The notes below the pieces were generated by a model. It worked only from the letters and a program-made list of their open reading frames with translations. It was not told the DNA's origin and searched no databases. Source: CAVQCJ01 sp963771835 (GTDB lineage: Bacteria; Actinomycetota; Actinomycetes; Prado026). From it: DNA of 64,000 bases. Made by a program: the position numbers and the translations under genes. The stretch spans positions 124,001 through 188,000 of the forward strand of contig CAVYVA010000001.1 of NCBI GenBank assembly GCA_963771835.1. The letters run 5' to 3'. Positions 17,401-27,107 of this stretch are shown here, one piece after another. Numbering within the stretch: position 1 is the stretch's first letter; each line of letters starts with the position of its first letter.

Positions 17401-18384
17401 GTCCCGGTCCGGCGGCGCGGCCAGGTGACCCGCCGAGACCTGCTGCTGCAGGTGGCGGACCTGGACCGGTGGGACCGTCCGGCCGGGCGCCGGTCCCGGA
17501 TCGTCCCCGGCGCACGGGACGAGGCCGACCCGCACGCCACGCCCGGGGCCGCCGTCGTCGCGGCCGCGGCCAGGCAGTCGCAGGCCCCGGCGCGGGTGCG
17601 CGCCCCGGACGTGCAGCTCGCGCTCGACCTGGGCCCGGAGGAGACCGGGACCCGGTCCGGGCTGCCGGAGATGACCGGGGCGGAACGGGTCAGGGCCGAG
17701 CTCGACGTGCTCGGGCTGGACGCCAGCCGGCACGTCGTCGACTTCTACGACCCGGTGCTCGAGGTCCTGGGGGTGACCCGCTCGCGTGAGCTGCTGCGCA
17801 GCCGCAGCCGGTCCGAGGTGATGGTTGCCGGGGTGAAGGTCGCCACCCAGACCCCGCCGATCCGCTCCGGGCGGCGGGTCGTGTTCCTGACCCTCGACGA
17901 CGCCACCGGCCCGGTCGACGCCACCTTCTTCGAGGACGCCCAGGGCCCTTACGCCGCAACGGTCTTCCACTCGTGGCTGCTGGTGGTCCGGGGCTACGTA
18001 CGGCGGACGGGACCGCGGGGGGTCAGCGTGCGGGCCACCGGCGCGTGGGAGCTGTCCGCCCTGTTCGCCGCATGGGAGAGCGGGGGACCGGACGCCGTGT
18101 GGGCGGTCGTGACCGCACCGGTGCCTGAGCTGGACGCCGCGGGCCTGGAGCGGGCGGTCGAGGGCGCGGCCGGGTCCCGATCCACCCGTCCGGTCGTGGC
18201 GCCGGTGCCGGGGGGCGGCGACGGCACCAGGGCGGGCGGCATGGGCCAGCGACGTGTCCTGGTGCACCCGAGCGGTTTCCGGATGTCCCCGTACGCCGAT
18301 GTCGGCACCCCCGGCGAGGACGTCAAGAAGGGCACCCCGCCACGCAAGCTGTGGCACTCCAGCCCGGGCAGCTCGGGGGCATGA
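14491..18384 (+). CDS. dnaE2: Error-prone DNA polymerase III alpha subunit DnaE2 (ImuC)
   Basis: The 1297-residue protein starts with a PHP domain (HLHVASGYSLRYGASHP) and continues with the C-family polymerase core. The palm acidic residues lie in PDIDVDVES at about residue 463, with a further Asp in LLKLDVLGIRMQ. FGFCKAHAAAFALPTYHSAW and MYPKRLILDDARQLGI are typical of DnaE2 rather than replicative DnaE1. A C-terminal OB-fold follows (VMVAGVKVATQTPPIRSG). DnaE2 extends past lesions and causes damage-induced mutation. It belongs to the LexA-controlled cassette and is followed closely by dinB. The GTG start (VPTDPFAHLHV) has a weak ribosome site, but upstream sequence in frame is not family-like. 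Confidence 0.93.
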   Translation: MPTDPFAHLHVASGYSLRYGASHPQALVTRAAEHGQEVLALTDRDGLYGAVKFAKACITAGVHPVFGVDLALAPSGALDGLGPSGPASARSGGRGGSGAGTRRTPVRGGSSVDPRHARVLVLARGKAGWAALNRLVSATHLGGERGRPVATVAQVAEHAAGGDLTILLGPSGELGRALAVRRPDIARTVLDTWRAVVDPHQLVVEIVCHYGAADGDPAALSSALAARMLGFARDHGVTAVLSNAVRYADRDQAVTADILDASRRLVALDLRHVDRPNAEGHLKSGPQMAEVAAEVSRLAGTGAGSGTGSGRAASDLLLEATRVLAQRCVLDPYADLGLGSVFLPELEVVDPAAATGPAGRAQALLRQRCEDGLGRRYGPAPGRRVLDRLDEELAVVARLGYATYFLTVAEVVDLIRSMQVRVAARGSGAGSLVNYLLGISGVDPLAHGLLMERFLSPLRQALPDIDVDVESARRSEVYERILQRFGGDRCACVSMMDTYRVRHAVRDVGAALGLPPGEVDALAKAFPHIRARDARAALADLPELRASRIGSSGLDRMFALVERLDGLPRHVALHPCGVLLSDLTLLDRTPVEASWLGFPMSQFDKDDVEDLGLLKLDVLGIRMQSSMAQAVQEVQRVDGVLVDLDAIPLDDGATFELIRSTHTLGCFQIESPGQRELVGKFGPETFDDLITDISLFRPGPVKSDMVTPFLRARQGWEPAQYFHPDLEPALAETYGVVVFHEQVLKILNVMTGCTLAEADEVRRSLGSPDTQPEVREWFYPRALAQGYPLGLVEKIWSVLREFASFGFCKAHAAAFALPTYHSAWLKAHHPAAFLAGVLTHDPGMYPKRLILDDARQLGISVLPLDVNASDAQYRVERVGRHDEPPPGILGSPPRPAPEPGSGLPDGRAYGIRLALSDVKGMSSAEVARVVAGRPYSTLSDFWHRARVSRPVVERLVVAGAFDSLYGIGSPVPVRRRGQVTRRDLLLQVADLDRWDRPAGRRSRIVPGARDEADPHATPGAAVVAAAARQSQAPARVRAPDVQLALDLGPEETGTRSGLPEMTGAERVRAELDVLGLDASRHVVDFYDPVLEVLGVTRSRELLRSRSRSEVMVAGVKVATQTPPIRSGRRVVFLTLDDATGPVDATFFEDAQGPYAATVFHSWLLVVRGYVRRTGPRGVSVRATGAWELSALFAAWESGGPDAVWAVVTAPVPELDAAGLERAVEGAAGSRSTRPVVAPVPGGGDGTRAGGMGQRRVLVHPSGFRMSPYADVGTPGEDVKKGTPPRKLWHSSPGSSGA

Positions 18385-18427
18385 TGACCGGCATGCCGTC
18401 GACGGGTGCCTCGAGGACGGGCGGGCC

Positions 18428-19687
18428 GTGAGCCGCAGCCAGCTGCACCGCCCGGGCGAGCCGCAGCGCGGGCAGGGCGACGACACCGGGTGCACCGTCC
18501 TGCATGTCGACATGGACGCGTTCTACGCGTCCGTGTCGCTGCTGGACCGGCCCGACCTGCGGGGCACGCCGGTGATCGTCGGCGGTGGTGGCAACCGCGG
18601 CGTCGTGCTGTCCGCCACCTACGAGGCGCGCCGGTTCGGCGTGCACTCGGCGATGCCCATGACCAGGGCCAGGCGGATGTGCCCGCAGGCCACGGTGATC
18701 GAGCCCGACCACGCCCGCTACTCCCGGGTCTCCGCCGGAGTCATGGAGATCTTCCGCGACATCACCCCGATGGTCGAGCCGCTGTCGCTGGACGAGGCCT
18801 TCCTCGACGTGGCCGGATCCGTGCGCCGTCTGGGTCCGCCGGCGGCGGTCGGCGAGCTGATCCGCGCCCGGGTCCACGACGAGCAGGGGATCACCTGCTC
18901 GGTCGGGGTGGCGACGACCAAGTTCGTCGCGAAGCTCGCGTCGACCAGGGCCAAGCCGGACGGCCTGCTGGTCGTCCCGCAGCAGCACGTCGTCGAGTTC
19001 CTGCACCCGTTGCCGGTCGGGGCGCTGTGGGGGGTCGGGCAGCGGACGGAGGAACAGCTGACCCGGCTCGGTCTGCGCACGGTGGGCGACCTCGCCCAGA
19101 CCCCGGTCGCGACGCTCGAACGGGCCCTCGGGACGGCGGCCGGCCGGCACCTGGCCGACCTGGCCTGGGGGCGGGACCCGCGGTCGGTGGTCCCGCACGA
19201 GCCGGACAAGTCCGTCGGAGCCGAGGAGACCTTCGGGACCGACGTGGACGACCCGCAGGTGGTCCGCCGGGAGCTGCTGCGGCTGTCCGAGCGGGTCGGC
19301 TCCCGGTTGCGAGCCCAGGGCTACCGAGGGCGGACGGTTTCGATCAAGGTCCGCTTCGCCGACTTCACGACGATCACCCGCTCCAGGACGCTGCGCGACC
19401 CCACCGACGTGAGCCGGGAGATCTACTCGACGGCGCTGGGCCTGTACGAGGCCCTGGGTCTGGACCGGGCCAGGCTGCGCCTCGTCGGGGTCCGGGTCGA
19501 GGGTCTCCTGGACTCCGACGTCGCCGAGGAGCAGCTGGTCCTGGGCGCCCCGGAGCACGGCTGGCGGGACGCGGACGCCGCCGTCGACCGGGCCGCCCGG
19601 CGGTTCGGCCGGGGCGCGGTGCGCCCGGCCACCCTGGTCCGGCGGGACTCCGACGGCACTGTTCACCGGGCAGGTGCCGGACCGTGA
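18428..19687 (+). CDS. dinB: DNA polymerase IV (DinB), Y-family translesion polymerase
   Basis: The 419-residue protein has the Y-family signatures: HVDMDAFYASV with the first catalytic Asp at about residue 28, ATYEARRFGVHSAMP in the fingers, and SLDEAFLDV with the Asp-Glu pair at about 122-123. These are all intact, so it should be an active polymerase, unlike the inactive ImuB. The little finger ends with EEQLVLG, a plausible beta-clamp motif. DinB bypasses damaged bases at low fidelity. It starts 43 bases after dnaE2, the last SOS gene here. ImuA' and ImuB, the usual partners of DnaE2 in mycobacteria, are absent from the cassette. The GTG is chosen from alignment to the family start. Confidence 0.92.
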   Translation: MSRSQLHRPGEPQRGQGDDTGCTVLHVDMDAFYASVSLLDRPDLRGTPVIVGGGGNRGVVLSATYEARRFGVHSAMPMTRARRMCPQATVIEPDHARYSRVSAGVMEIFRDITPMVEPLSLDEAFLDVAGSVRRLGPPAAVGELIRARVHDEQGITCSVGVATTKFVAKLASTRAKPDGLLVVPQQHVVEFLHPLPVGALWGVGQRTEEQLTRLGLRTVGDLAQTPVATLERALGTAAGRHLADLAWGRDPRSVVPHEPDKSVGAEETFGTDVDDPQVVRRELLRLSERVGSRLRAQGYRGRTVSIKVRFADFTTITRSRTLRDPTDVSREIYSTALGLYEALGLDRARLRLVGVRVEGLLDSDVAEEQLVLGAPEHGWRDADAAVDRAARRFGRGAVRPATLVRRDSDGTVHRAGAGP

Positions 19688-19789
19688 CCGCGACGTTTCC
19701 TTCAGTCGGGTTTCCCCGGAACCGATGCCTGCTTATGCTGGTCGGGTCGACACCGGTCACCGGGGGGTGACCACCCGCTAGGAGGAGTC

Positions 19790-20194
19790 GTGCCGCTCTC
19801 CGAGCACGAGCAGCGTCTGCTCGAGCAGATGGAGCGGGCGCTGTACGCCGAGGACCCGAAGTTCGCATCCGCGCTCCGGGGCCACGACCTGCGCGGCCGC
19901 TACCGCCGTCGTGCCGTGCTGGGCGGGTTCGGTGTCATCGTCGGCCTCGCGCTGCTGCCTGTGGGCATCGCCAGCCAGGCCGTCCTGCTCAGCGTCCTCG
20001 GCTTCCTGGTGATGCTCGGCTCAGCCTTCTTCGCCGTCAGCTCGTGGCGGCGCGCGCCTGCGCCCGGCGAGGCGATCGTGGCCCAGCCGTCGGGTGGGCG
20101 CGGCCGCAAGAACAAGTCCAAGGCGCCGAAGCCGAAGATGATGGACCGCCTCGAGGAGCGCTGGCGCCGTCGTCGCGAGGGCGACGGCCGCTGA
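19790..20194 (+). CDS. DUF3040 family membrane protein
   Basis: The 134-residue protein begins with PLSEHEQRLLEQMERALYAEDPKFASAL, the signature of DUF3040. Two adjacent hydrophobic helices follow (about residues 45-85), then a highly basic C-terminal tail rich in Lys, Arg and Gly. The family is actinobacterial and of unknown function, often near the mraZ cluster. A strong aggagg site precedes the GTG start. It converges with the transglutaminase gene with a gap of about 15 bases. Confidence 0.85.
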   Translation: MPLSEHEQRLLEQMERALYAEDPKFASALRGHDLRGRYRRRAVLGGFGVIVGLALLPVGIASQAVLLSVLGFLVMLGSAFFAVSSWRRAPAPGEAIVAQPSGGRGRKNKSKAPKPKMMDRLEERWRRRREGDGR

Positions 20195-20209
20195 GCCGCC
20201 GCCGGCGGG

Positions 20210-22598
20210 TCAACCGCCGGCCGCCGCCCCGCGTCGGGCGAACGGACGCCGCACCAGGTCGCGCAGCCGCGCACCGAGATCGTCGGTCCAGTCCAGGACG
20301 TCGGCGAACCGCTCGGACACCCCGGCGAGCACGGACACCGGGATGAACCGCGCCCGCCACCGCTCGCGGCTCGAGGCCTGCGCCTCCATGGCCTGCGCCA
20401 CGGCCCTCGCGTCCACGGCCGGGTCGCTGCCCGAGAGCACGTCGACGTCGGTCCGCGCGTACCGCGACCGTTCGACGGCGCGGGCCAGCCGGACCGCGGC
20501 CGCCGACACCTCGTCGCCGACGCCGGACGCGATGATCGAGTCGGCGGTGCGCCGCGGGGTCCTGGCGACCGGCCACGGGTCCTCGCAGGTCGCGCGCGGT
20601 GTCGGCGAGCTCGAGCCAGGCCAGTCGCACCGTCTCCCGCGCAGTGTCCACGTCCACAGCCCGACCAGGACGCAGCCGACGCCGACGGCGCACCACCCGC
20701 GCCGTGGCCGGCAGCAGCATCACCACGATGGCGATCCCGCCGAGCAGCAGGGCCCACGGGAACGTCGCCGGCTCGACCGTGGCGCTCGGCGTCTTCGGCG
20801 CGAACGGGTTCGCCGGTACGTCACCTCCCGAGCCGCGGTTGAAGCCCTCGTGGAGCTTGTCGAAGGGGACCCCGCCGTTGTTCTGCCCGCGGTCGATGAT
20901 CGGGCCGCTCCCGTTGGGTCCGGGTGCCCAGGCTGGCTGCACCACTCCTGCCGGCGCCGACGCGGTGGGTTCGAAGCGCACCCAGCCGATCCCGTAGAAG
21001 TACACCTCGGGCCAGGCGTGCGCGTTGTGGTTGGTGACCGACCTCAGCCCGTTGCTGTCCGGGGCCGAACCCGGGGTGAACCCGATCTCGACCCGCGTCG
21101 GCAGGTGGGCCTGTCGCGCCATCACGGCGAACGCGCCGGCGAACTGCTGGCAGAAGCCTGCCCGGTTCGTGAGGAACGAGACCAGCGGGTTGCCGGTGAA
21201 CACCGGTGTCGTCGTGTACTTGAACTTGTTGACCGGGTCGATGAAGAACGCCTGCAGCGCCAACGCCTTGTCGTAAGCCGTGGTCTTGCCGGCGATGATC
21301 TGGTTGGTCTTCGCGAGTACCGACGACGGGATGTTGTCGGGGAGCTGGGTGTACGCGTCCTGGATGTCTGGCGACGGCGGGCCTGCGGCCCTCAGCTCGG
21401 CGGCGGTCGGTGCGAGGTGACGGCTGTGCACGGTGTACGTCTGGCCGCGTGTGGTGCTGGCACCGTTGCTGAAGACGTCAAGGGTCGTGGCGTCGTACGA
21501 CCATCGTCCGGTCAGCCCGGCGATCGACCCGCCCGGATAGGTGACCGGCAACCAGTCCTGGTTCAGTCCCAGGATGCGGACGGTCGTGCTCACCTCGGTG
21601 CCCGCGATGTCGGGCGCCGAGGCAGGAAGCTGCCCGACGTCGCCCGCGATCCGCTGCGCAGCGGGCTTCCACTTGCTGCCGTCGAAGTTGTCGAGCGTGA
21701 TGACGCGGAAGTAGTCGGCGTCAGGGTCGGTGGTGGTGTACTTCATCAGCGTGACCTCGGACTTGCGGGTGAGGAAGCCACCCAGCTCGTCGACCGGGTT
21801 CAGGGCGGAGACTGGGCCGCCCAAACCGCTCCCGTTCACGCCGGTGCCGCCGCCGCTCGACTTGAACAGACTGCTGCCCGCCCAGGGCATGAGCGCGGGC
21901 ACGATCAGGGCCAGCCCGACCGCGGCGGCGCCGATCCGCCGCCCGACCACGCCGAGCGGCTCGGGCGGGGTGTGCGTGAGCGGGTCGTCGTCCTTGGTCG
22001 AGCGCCGTCCCAGGGCCCGGCCCCACCCGGCCAGCCGTTCGCGCCCTTCGGCGAGCATCAGGGCGAGCCAGCCGATGGCCGCGGCGATGAAGAGCAGCAC
22101 GGGCACGCCGCCCCGGACGACCGTGAGCGGGACCGCGTACAGCAGCAGCAGCGGGACCCCGGCCATCGCGGCCGAGCGGTAGGTGACCGCCAGCGCGTCG
22201 ACCACCACCGCGACCAGCCCGGCGCCGGCCGCCGCGATCAGGACCAGGCCCGGGTCGGTCGGCGCCGGGGTGGCGTACTTGCGCATGCCCTCGAACCCGG
22301 ACCGGACCAGGTCGTCGAGCACGCGCAGCGCGCCGGGACCGGGGATGAGGCCGAGCACGGCGACGTCGCGCGCGTTCAGCCAGGTCACCGTGATGGTCAC
22401 GGCGGCCAGGCCGAGCAGCGGGACGACCGGCCGCGGCAGCCCGATCCGACGTCCGAGGCCGCACCCCACCGCGGCGGCGGCGATCGACGCCACGACCGGC
22501 CAGAACCAGTTGCCGTCCTGGAACGTGCTCGACAACGACAGCGCCGCGAGCAGCGTGGCCAGCGCGGCGACGAACGTCAGTCGCGGCCTGGCGCTCAC
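20210..22598 (-). CDS. Transglutaminase-like membrane protein (TgpA/DUF3488 type), one +1 shift
   Basis: The roughly 795-residue protein has an N-terminal block of membrane helices (residues 1-240), an outward-facing transglutaminase-like domain and a further C-terminal helix with a cytoplasmic DUF4129-like tail. The catalytic-type Cys lies in AGFCQQFAGAFAVMAR (about residue 481) and the His in NAHAWPEVYF (about 526). A shift near 20588 moves the tail into another frame; deleting one C restores continuity to VRRPFARRGAAAGG. The start GTG overlaps the stop of the DUF58 gene by four bases. The MoxR-DUF58-transglutaminase trio is a common envelope-associated unit, but its substrate is unknown. 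Confidence 0.85.
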
Positions 22599-23920
22599 GG
22601 CGCGGCCGCCCAGGTCGGCGTGCCCGGCGCAGCGCCGCTGCCGTCGGCGCCGACGCCGAGGGTGAACGAGACCGGCGAGCTGGCGACGTACGGCCAGACG
22701 TCGGCGAGGCGCTGGCCGGCAGCCAGCGTCACGACCCGCCAGCCGGCCCCGCGCAGCACGGCGACCGGGCCGGACTGGTCGGCCTGCGGGGCGCGGTCCC
22801 GCGCGGCGGCGGACCGCCAGGTCTCCACGTCGAGCGCGACGGCGAGCACCGATCCCGCCCCGTGCCGGTAGCGCACGAGCTCGGCGGCCTCGTCGACGGT
22901 GAGCGCGCCGAGCACCGCGACGGTGAGACCCTCGCCGGCTGCGCGCAGCACCGGCCCGGCCAGCTGCAGCGAGCGGTTGGTCGACGGCTCGACGACGGCC
23001 AGCGCGTCCAGCAACGAGTCCTCCTGCTCTCCGCGCAGGTCGGTGACCGACGCGGTGATCCGCCGTCCTCCGTCGGTGACGAGGTCGAGGGAGAACCCGG
23101 ACCGTCCCAGGTGCACCCCGAGCGACGCGGCGGCCGACACGGCGACCTCGAACGAGGAGGCCGGACCCTCGCCGCGGTGCGCCTGGGCGCGGGTGTCCAG
23201 GAGGAGCAGGCCGCGGCTCTCCCACGGCTGCTCCTCGCGACGGACCATCAGCTCGCCCCGGTGCGCGGTCGAGCGCCAGTGGATCCGACGCAGGTCGTCC
23301 CCGCGCCGGTAGTCGCGGGTGACGACGTCGTCCTCGCCGGCCGACGCGATCGACCGTGCCTTCGACTCCCCGCTCCCGGCCCAGTCGCCCCCGAGCGGCA
23401 GGGGCGGCAGCTTCTCCACCAGCGGGGTGACGACGAACGCGTCGGTGTTCGTGAACGACCGCACCAGCTCGCACATCCCGAACGGGTCGGTCAGCCGGAT
23501 CGACAACGGGCCCAGCGCGAAGCGGCCGCGGGCCTCCGAGCGCAACGAGTACGCGACGTCGCGAGTGCCGCGCGGCTCGACACGGTCCAGCACGAACCTC
23601 GGCCGCGCCCCGAGCACGTACGGGATGCGGTCCTCCAGCAGCAGCAGCCCGGTCGGCAGCCGCGAGACGTTCTCGAGCCGCAGCACCACGCGCGCGTCGC
23701 TGCCGACCGGCGCCCTGGCCGGCTCGAGCCGCCGCGAAGACGCGATGCGGTAGCGCGTGCGCGACACGACGACGGCACTGACGAGGGGGAGCGCGGCGAC
23801 CAGCACCGCGATCCGCAGGAGGTCCCGCTGCCCGAACAGCAGCGCGCACAACGCGGACGCGCCTCCTGCCCCCAGGAAGCATCGCCCTCGAGTGGTGAGC
23901 CCGCGCAGGGCCTGCCGCAT
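22595..23920 (-). CDS. DUF58 domain-containing protein
   Basis: The 441-residue protein has two N-terminal membrane helices (about residues 15-60), a beta-rich middle and the DUF58 core. The motif DYRRGDDLRRIHWRSTAHRGELMVRREE is reported only in part here, DYRRGDDLRRIHWRSTA, and is diagnostic for the family. A von Willebrand A-like segment follows (GLLLLDTRA with the leading Asp). DUF58 proteins are encoded with MoxR ATPases, thought to act together in assembling or activating envelope complexes. It lies between moxR and the transglutaminase in a tightly packed minus-strand operon. Confidence 0.87.
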   Translation of the reverse strand: MRQALRGLTTRGRCFLGAGGASALCALLFGQRDLLRIAVLVAALPLVSAVVVSRTRYRIASSRRLEPARAPVGSDARVVLRLENVSRLPTGLLLLEDRIPYVLGARPRFVLDRVEPRGTRDVAYSLRSEARGRFALGPLSIRLTDPFGMCELVRSFTNTDAFVVTPLVEKLPPLPLGGDWAGSGESKARSIASAGEDDVVTRDYRRGDDLRRIHWRSTAHRGELMVRREEQPWESRGLLLLDTRAQAHRGEGPASSFEVAVSAAASLGVHLGRSGFSLDLVTDGGRRITASVTDLRGEQEDSLLDALAVVEPSTNRSLQLAGPVLRAAGEGLTVAVLGALTVDEAAELVRYRHGAGSVLAVALDVETWRSAAARDRAPQADQSGPVAVLRGAGWRVVTLAAGQRLADVWPYVASSPVSFTLGVGADGSGAAPGTPTWAAAP

Positions 23921-23942
23921 ACCGCCGCCTCGCCCGGGCGCC

Positions 23943-24926
<984 letters not shown>

Positions 24927-25223
24927 GGAGAACATGAGAACACGGACGGGCACGTCGTGGGCAGCCCACCACCGAACCGCGGTCACGGGACGTGCTCCAC
25001 GCTCCTCCACCCGGGCGGCTTCCCGCCCCGGCCCGGCCGGGTTGGACAGGAGCCCAGCTGGCGCGCACCGGCCCGGCGCCCGCGGCGTGCACCGGGGCCG
25101 CGACGCCGAGGTCCCCGACGGGGGACGCGGCTGCTCAGGACGCTCCACCGGGCTCCACCGGGCTGACCTGCGCGAACGCGCGGGCGGCGGCCGTCGAGCC
25201 CGGAGAACGGGGGCGTTTCGGGG

Positions 25224-25251
25224 TTGACGGTGGAGTGTTGTGGAGTACTGT
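25224..25251 (+). promoter_or_regulatory. Putative mraZ promoter
   Basis: TTGACG (25224-25229) and TACTGT (25246-25251) are separated by 16 bases. Predicted transcription begins near 25258, about 55 bases upstream of the mraZ GTG. It overlaps the repeat array taken as the MraZ operator. The rest of the 24936-25223 intergenic stretch shows nothing further that I can support. Confidence 0.5.
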
Positions 25252-25265
25252 GGCGCCCACTGGAG
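25230..25265 (+). promoter_or_regulatory. MraZ-type operator: four TGGAG-like boxes with 10-base period
   Basis: TGGAG occurs at 25231, 25241 and 25261, and TGGCG at 25251. That is four copies spaced exactly 10 bases apart, the first three preceded by G. MraZ proteins bind GTGGG/GTGGAG repeats with 10-base spacing upstream of their own operon. The array covers the -10 region, consistent with autorepression of the dcw cluster. Confidence 0.7.
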
Positions 25266-25313
25266 CCGAGGGGTCCGACGAGGGGTCCACGTGGCGGGTC
25301 GGGAGGTGGCGGC

Positions 25314-25745
25314 GTGTTCCTTGGCACGCACCAACCCCGCCTGGACGAGAAGGGCCGGCTGTTCCTGCCGGCGAAGTTCCGCGACGAGCTGGCCGGAGGC
25401 CTGGTGATCACGAAGGGGCAGGAGCGCTGCCTGTACGTGTTCCCCGCTGCCGAGTTCGCCGCGATGACCGAACGGATGTCCGCGGCACCGGTCACCAGCA
25501 AGGCGGGCCGCGACTACATGCGCGTGCTGTTCGCCGGGGCCAGCGACGAGACCGCCGACAAGCAGGGCCGCGTGATGATCCCGGCCGGCCTGCGCACGTA
25601 CGCCGGGCTGGACCGCGACGTCGTCGTCATCGGGGCCAACACCCGGCTCGAGATCTGGGACCGCGGCACGTGGGAGACGTACCTGGCGGCGCAGGAGCCG
25701 CAGTTCGCCGACCTGTCGGAGGAGGTGCTGCCCGGGCTGATGTGA
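25314..25745 (+). CDS. mraZ: Transcriptional regulator MraZ
   Basis: The 143-residue protein contains two SpoVT/AbrB-like repeats: FLGTHQPRLDEKGRLFLPAK at the N-terminus and DKQGRVMIPAGLRTYAGLDR at about residues 80-100, each with the DxxGR core. MraZ represses the division and cell-wall operon and forms ring oligomers on DNA. It is the first gene of the dcw cluster, with its probable operator 50-85 bases upstream. The GTG at 25314 follows gggaggtgg; upstream codons in the same frame are not MraZ-like. Confidence 0.94.
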   Translation: MFLGTHQPRLDEKGRLFLPAKFRDELAGGLVITKGQERCLYVFPAAEFAAMTERMSAAPVTSKAGRDYMRVLFAGASDETADKQGRVMIPAGLRTYAGLDRDVVVIGANTRLEIWDRGTWETYLAAQEPQFADLSEEVLPGLM

Positions 25746-25947
25746 CCCATGCGTGTGGCGCGAGGTCTCCACCCGCTTCTCTCCTGGCTCACCTTCCCCG
25801 GTGCCAGGGGCTTCCCGGAGCGGTTGGGGACCTGGCGGCACACGAACGAGAACGCAGGCACAAGACAGACGGCGAAAGCCAGACAGACAGCACGTGCAGG
25901 CCGGTCACCCGGTGGTCCGCGAGCCACCGCAGCGCGAGAGGGTCGAG

Positions 25948-26139
25948 ATGAGCGCGAGCGTCACGCATCCGAGCGCCGCAAGAGCGCCCGAGCCCGAGCC
26001 GGCCTGGTACGAGGGTCTGGCGTTCTCCGGCCCGCTCGACCCGGCCGGGACACTGTTCGCCTTCCTGCTGGCGCTGGTGGCGACCGTCGGGCTGGTCGTC
26101 GTGGTCGCTGCCGTCGTCCGCATGGTCAGCGCGGGCTGA
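25948..26139 (+). CDS. Small single-pass membrane protein in the dcw cluster
   Basis: The 63-residue protein has an N-terminal Ala/Pro/Glu-rich region with PAWYEGLAFSGPLD and one hydrophobic helix (about residues 34-58, ending AAVVRMVSAG). The ATG is preceded by gagaggg. Its position between mraZ and rsmH, and the eight-base gap to rsmH, suggest it is co-transcribed with the division genes. I do not recognise a family. The 200 bases between mraZ and this ORF hold nothing I can name. Confidence 0.6.
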   Translation: MSASVTHPSAARAPEPEPAWYEGLAFSGPLDPAGTLFAFLLALVATVGLVVVVAAVVRMVSAG

Positions 26140-26147
26140 GCCGGTCC

Positions 26148-27107
26148 GTGTCCGCCCCGAACCCCCGGCACGTGCCGGTGCTGCTGGAGCGCTGCGTCGC
26201 GCTGCTCGCGCCCGCGGTCACCGGCCCCGGCGCCGTGCTCGTCGACGCGACCCTCGGGCTCGGCGGGCACAGCGAGGCGTTCCTGCAGCGGTTCCCGGGG
26301 CTGCGGCTGGTGGGCCTGGACCGCGACCAGGAGGCCCTGGACCTGTCCAGGGCGCGGCTCGCCCCGTTCGCCGACCGGGTCGCGTTCGTGCACGCGGTCT
26401 ACGACGAGCTGCCGACGGTGCTCGCCGGCCTGGGGCTGGCGCAGGTGCAGGGCGTGCTGTTCGACCTCGGGGTGTCGAGCCTGCAGCTGGACGAGGTCGA
26501 CCGCGGCTTCGCGTACGCGCAGGACGGCCCGCTGGACATGCGGATGGACCCGAGCGGTGGGCGTACCGCGGCGGACGTCCTCAACACCTACCCGGCGGCC
26601 GAGCTGGCGAGGGTGCTGCGCGAGTACGGCGAGGAGCGGTTCGCGCGGCGCATCGCCGACCGCGTGGTCCGCGACCGCGAAGTCGCCCCGTTCGAGCGGT
26701 CCGCGCGGCTGGTGGAGCTGGTCCGCGCGGCGGTCCCGGCGGCCACGAGGCGTACCGGCGGCAACCCGGCCAAGCGGACGTTCCAGGCCCTGCGCATCGA
26801 GGTGAACGACGAGCTCGCCGCGCTCGAGCGCGCGCTGCCGGCCGCCGTCGAGGCGCTGGCCGTGGGCGGCCGCATCGTGGTGCTGTCGTACCAGTCGCTC
26901 GAGGACCGGCTGGTCAAGCGCGTCCTCGGCTCCGGAGCCTCGACGACCGCGCCGCCTGACCTGCCGGTCGTCCCGGAGGCCCTGCAGCCCCGGCTGCGGC
27001 TGCTGACGCGAGGGGCGGAGACCGCCGACGCCGCCGAGGTCGAGGCGAACCCGCGGGCCGCCTCGGTACGGCTGCGCGCCGCGACCCGGATCCGGGCGGC
27101 GGCATGA
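26148..27107 (+). CDS. rsmH: 16S rRNA (cytosine(1402)-N(4))-methyltransferase RsmH
   Basis: The 319-residue protein starts RHVPVLLERCVALLAP and has the SAM-binding VDATLGLGGHSEAFL, LVGLDRDQEAL and VQGVLFDLGVSSLQLDE motifs, then GPLDMRMDPSGGRTAADVLN. All are diagnostic of RsmH (MraW), which methylates N4 of C1402 in the ribosomal decoding site. The GTG reads VSAPNPRHVPV. The stop overlaps the ftsL ATG by four bases. No frame problem is seen. Confidence 0.95.
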   Translation: MSAPNPRHVPVLLERCVALLAPAVTGPGAVLVDATLGLGGHSEAFLQRFPGLRLVGLDRDQEALDLSRARLAPFADRVAFVHAVYDELPTVLAGLGLAQVQGVLFDLGVSSLQLDEVDRGFAYAQDGPLDMRMDPSGGRTAADVLNTYPAAELARVLREYGEERFARRIADRVVRDREVAPFERSARLVELVRAAVPAATRRTGGNPAKRTFQALRIEVNDELAALERALPAAVEALAVGGRIVVLSYQSLEDRLVKRVLGSGASTTAPPDLPVVPEALQPRLRLLTRGAETADAAEVEANPRAASVRLRAATRIRAAA

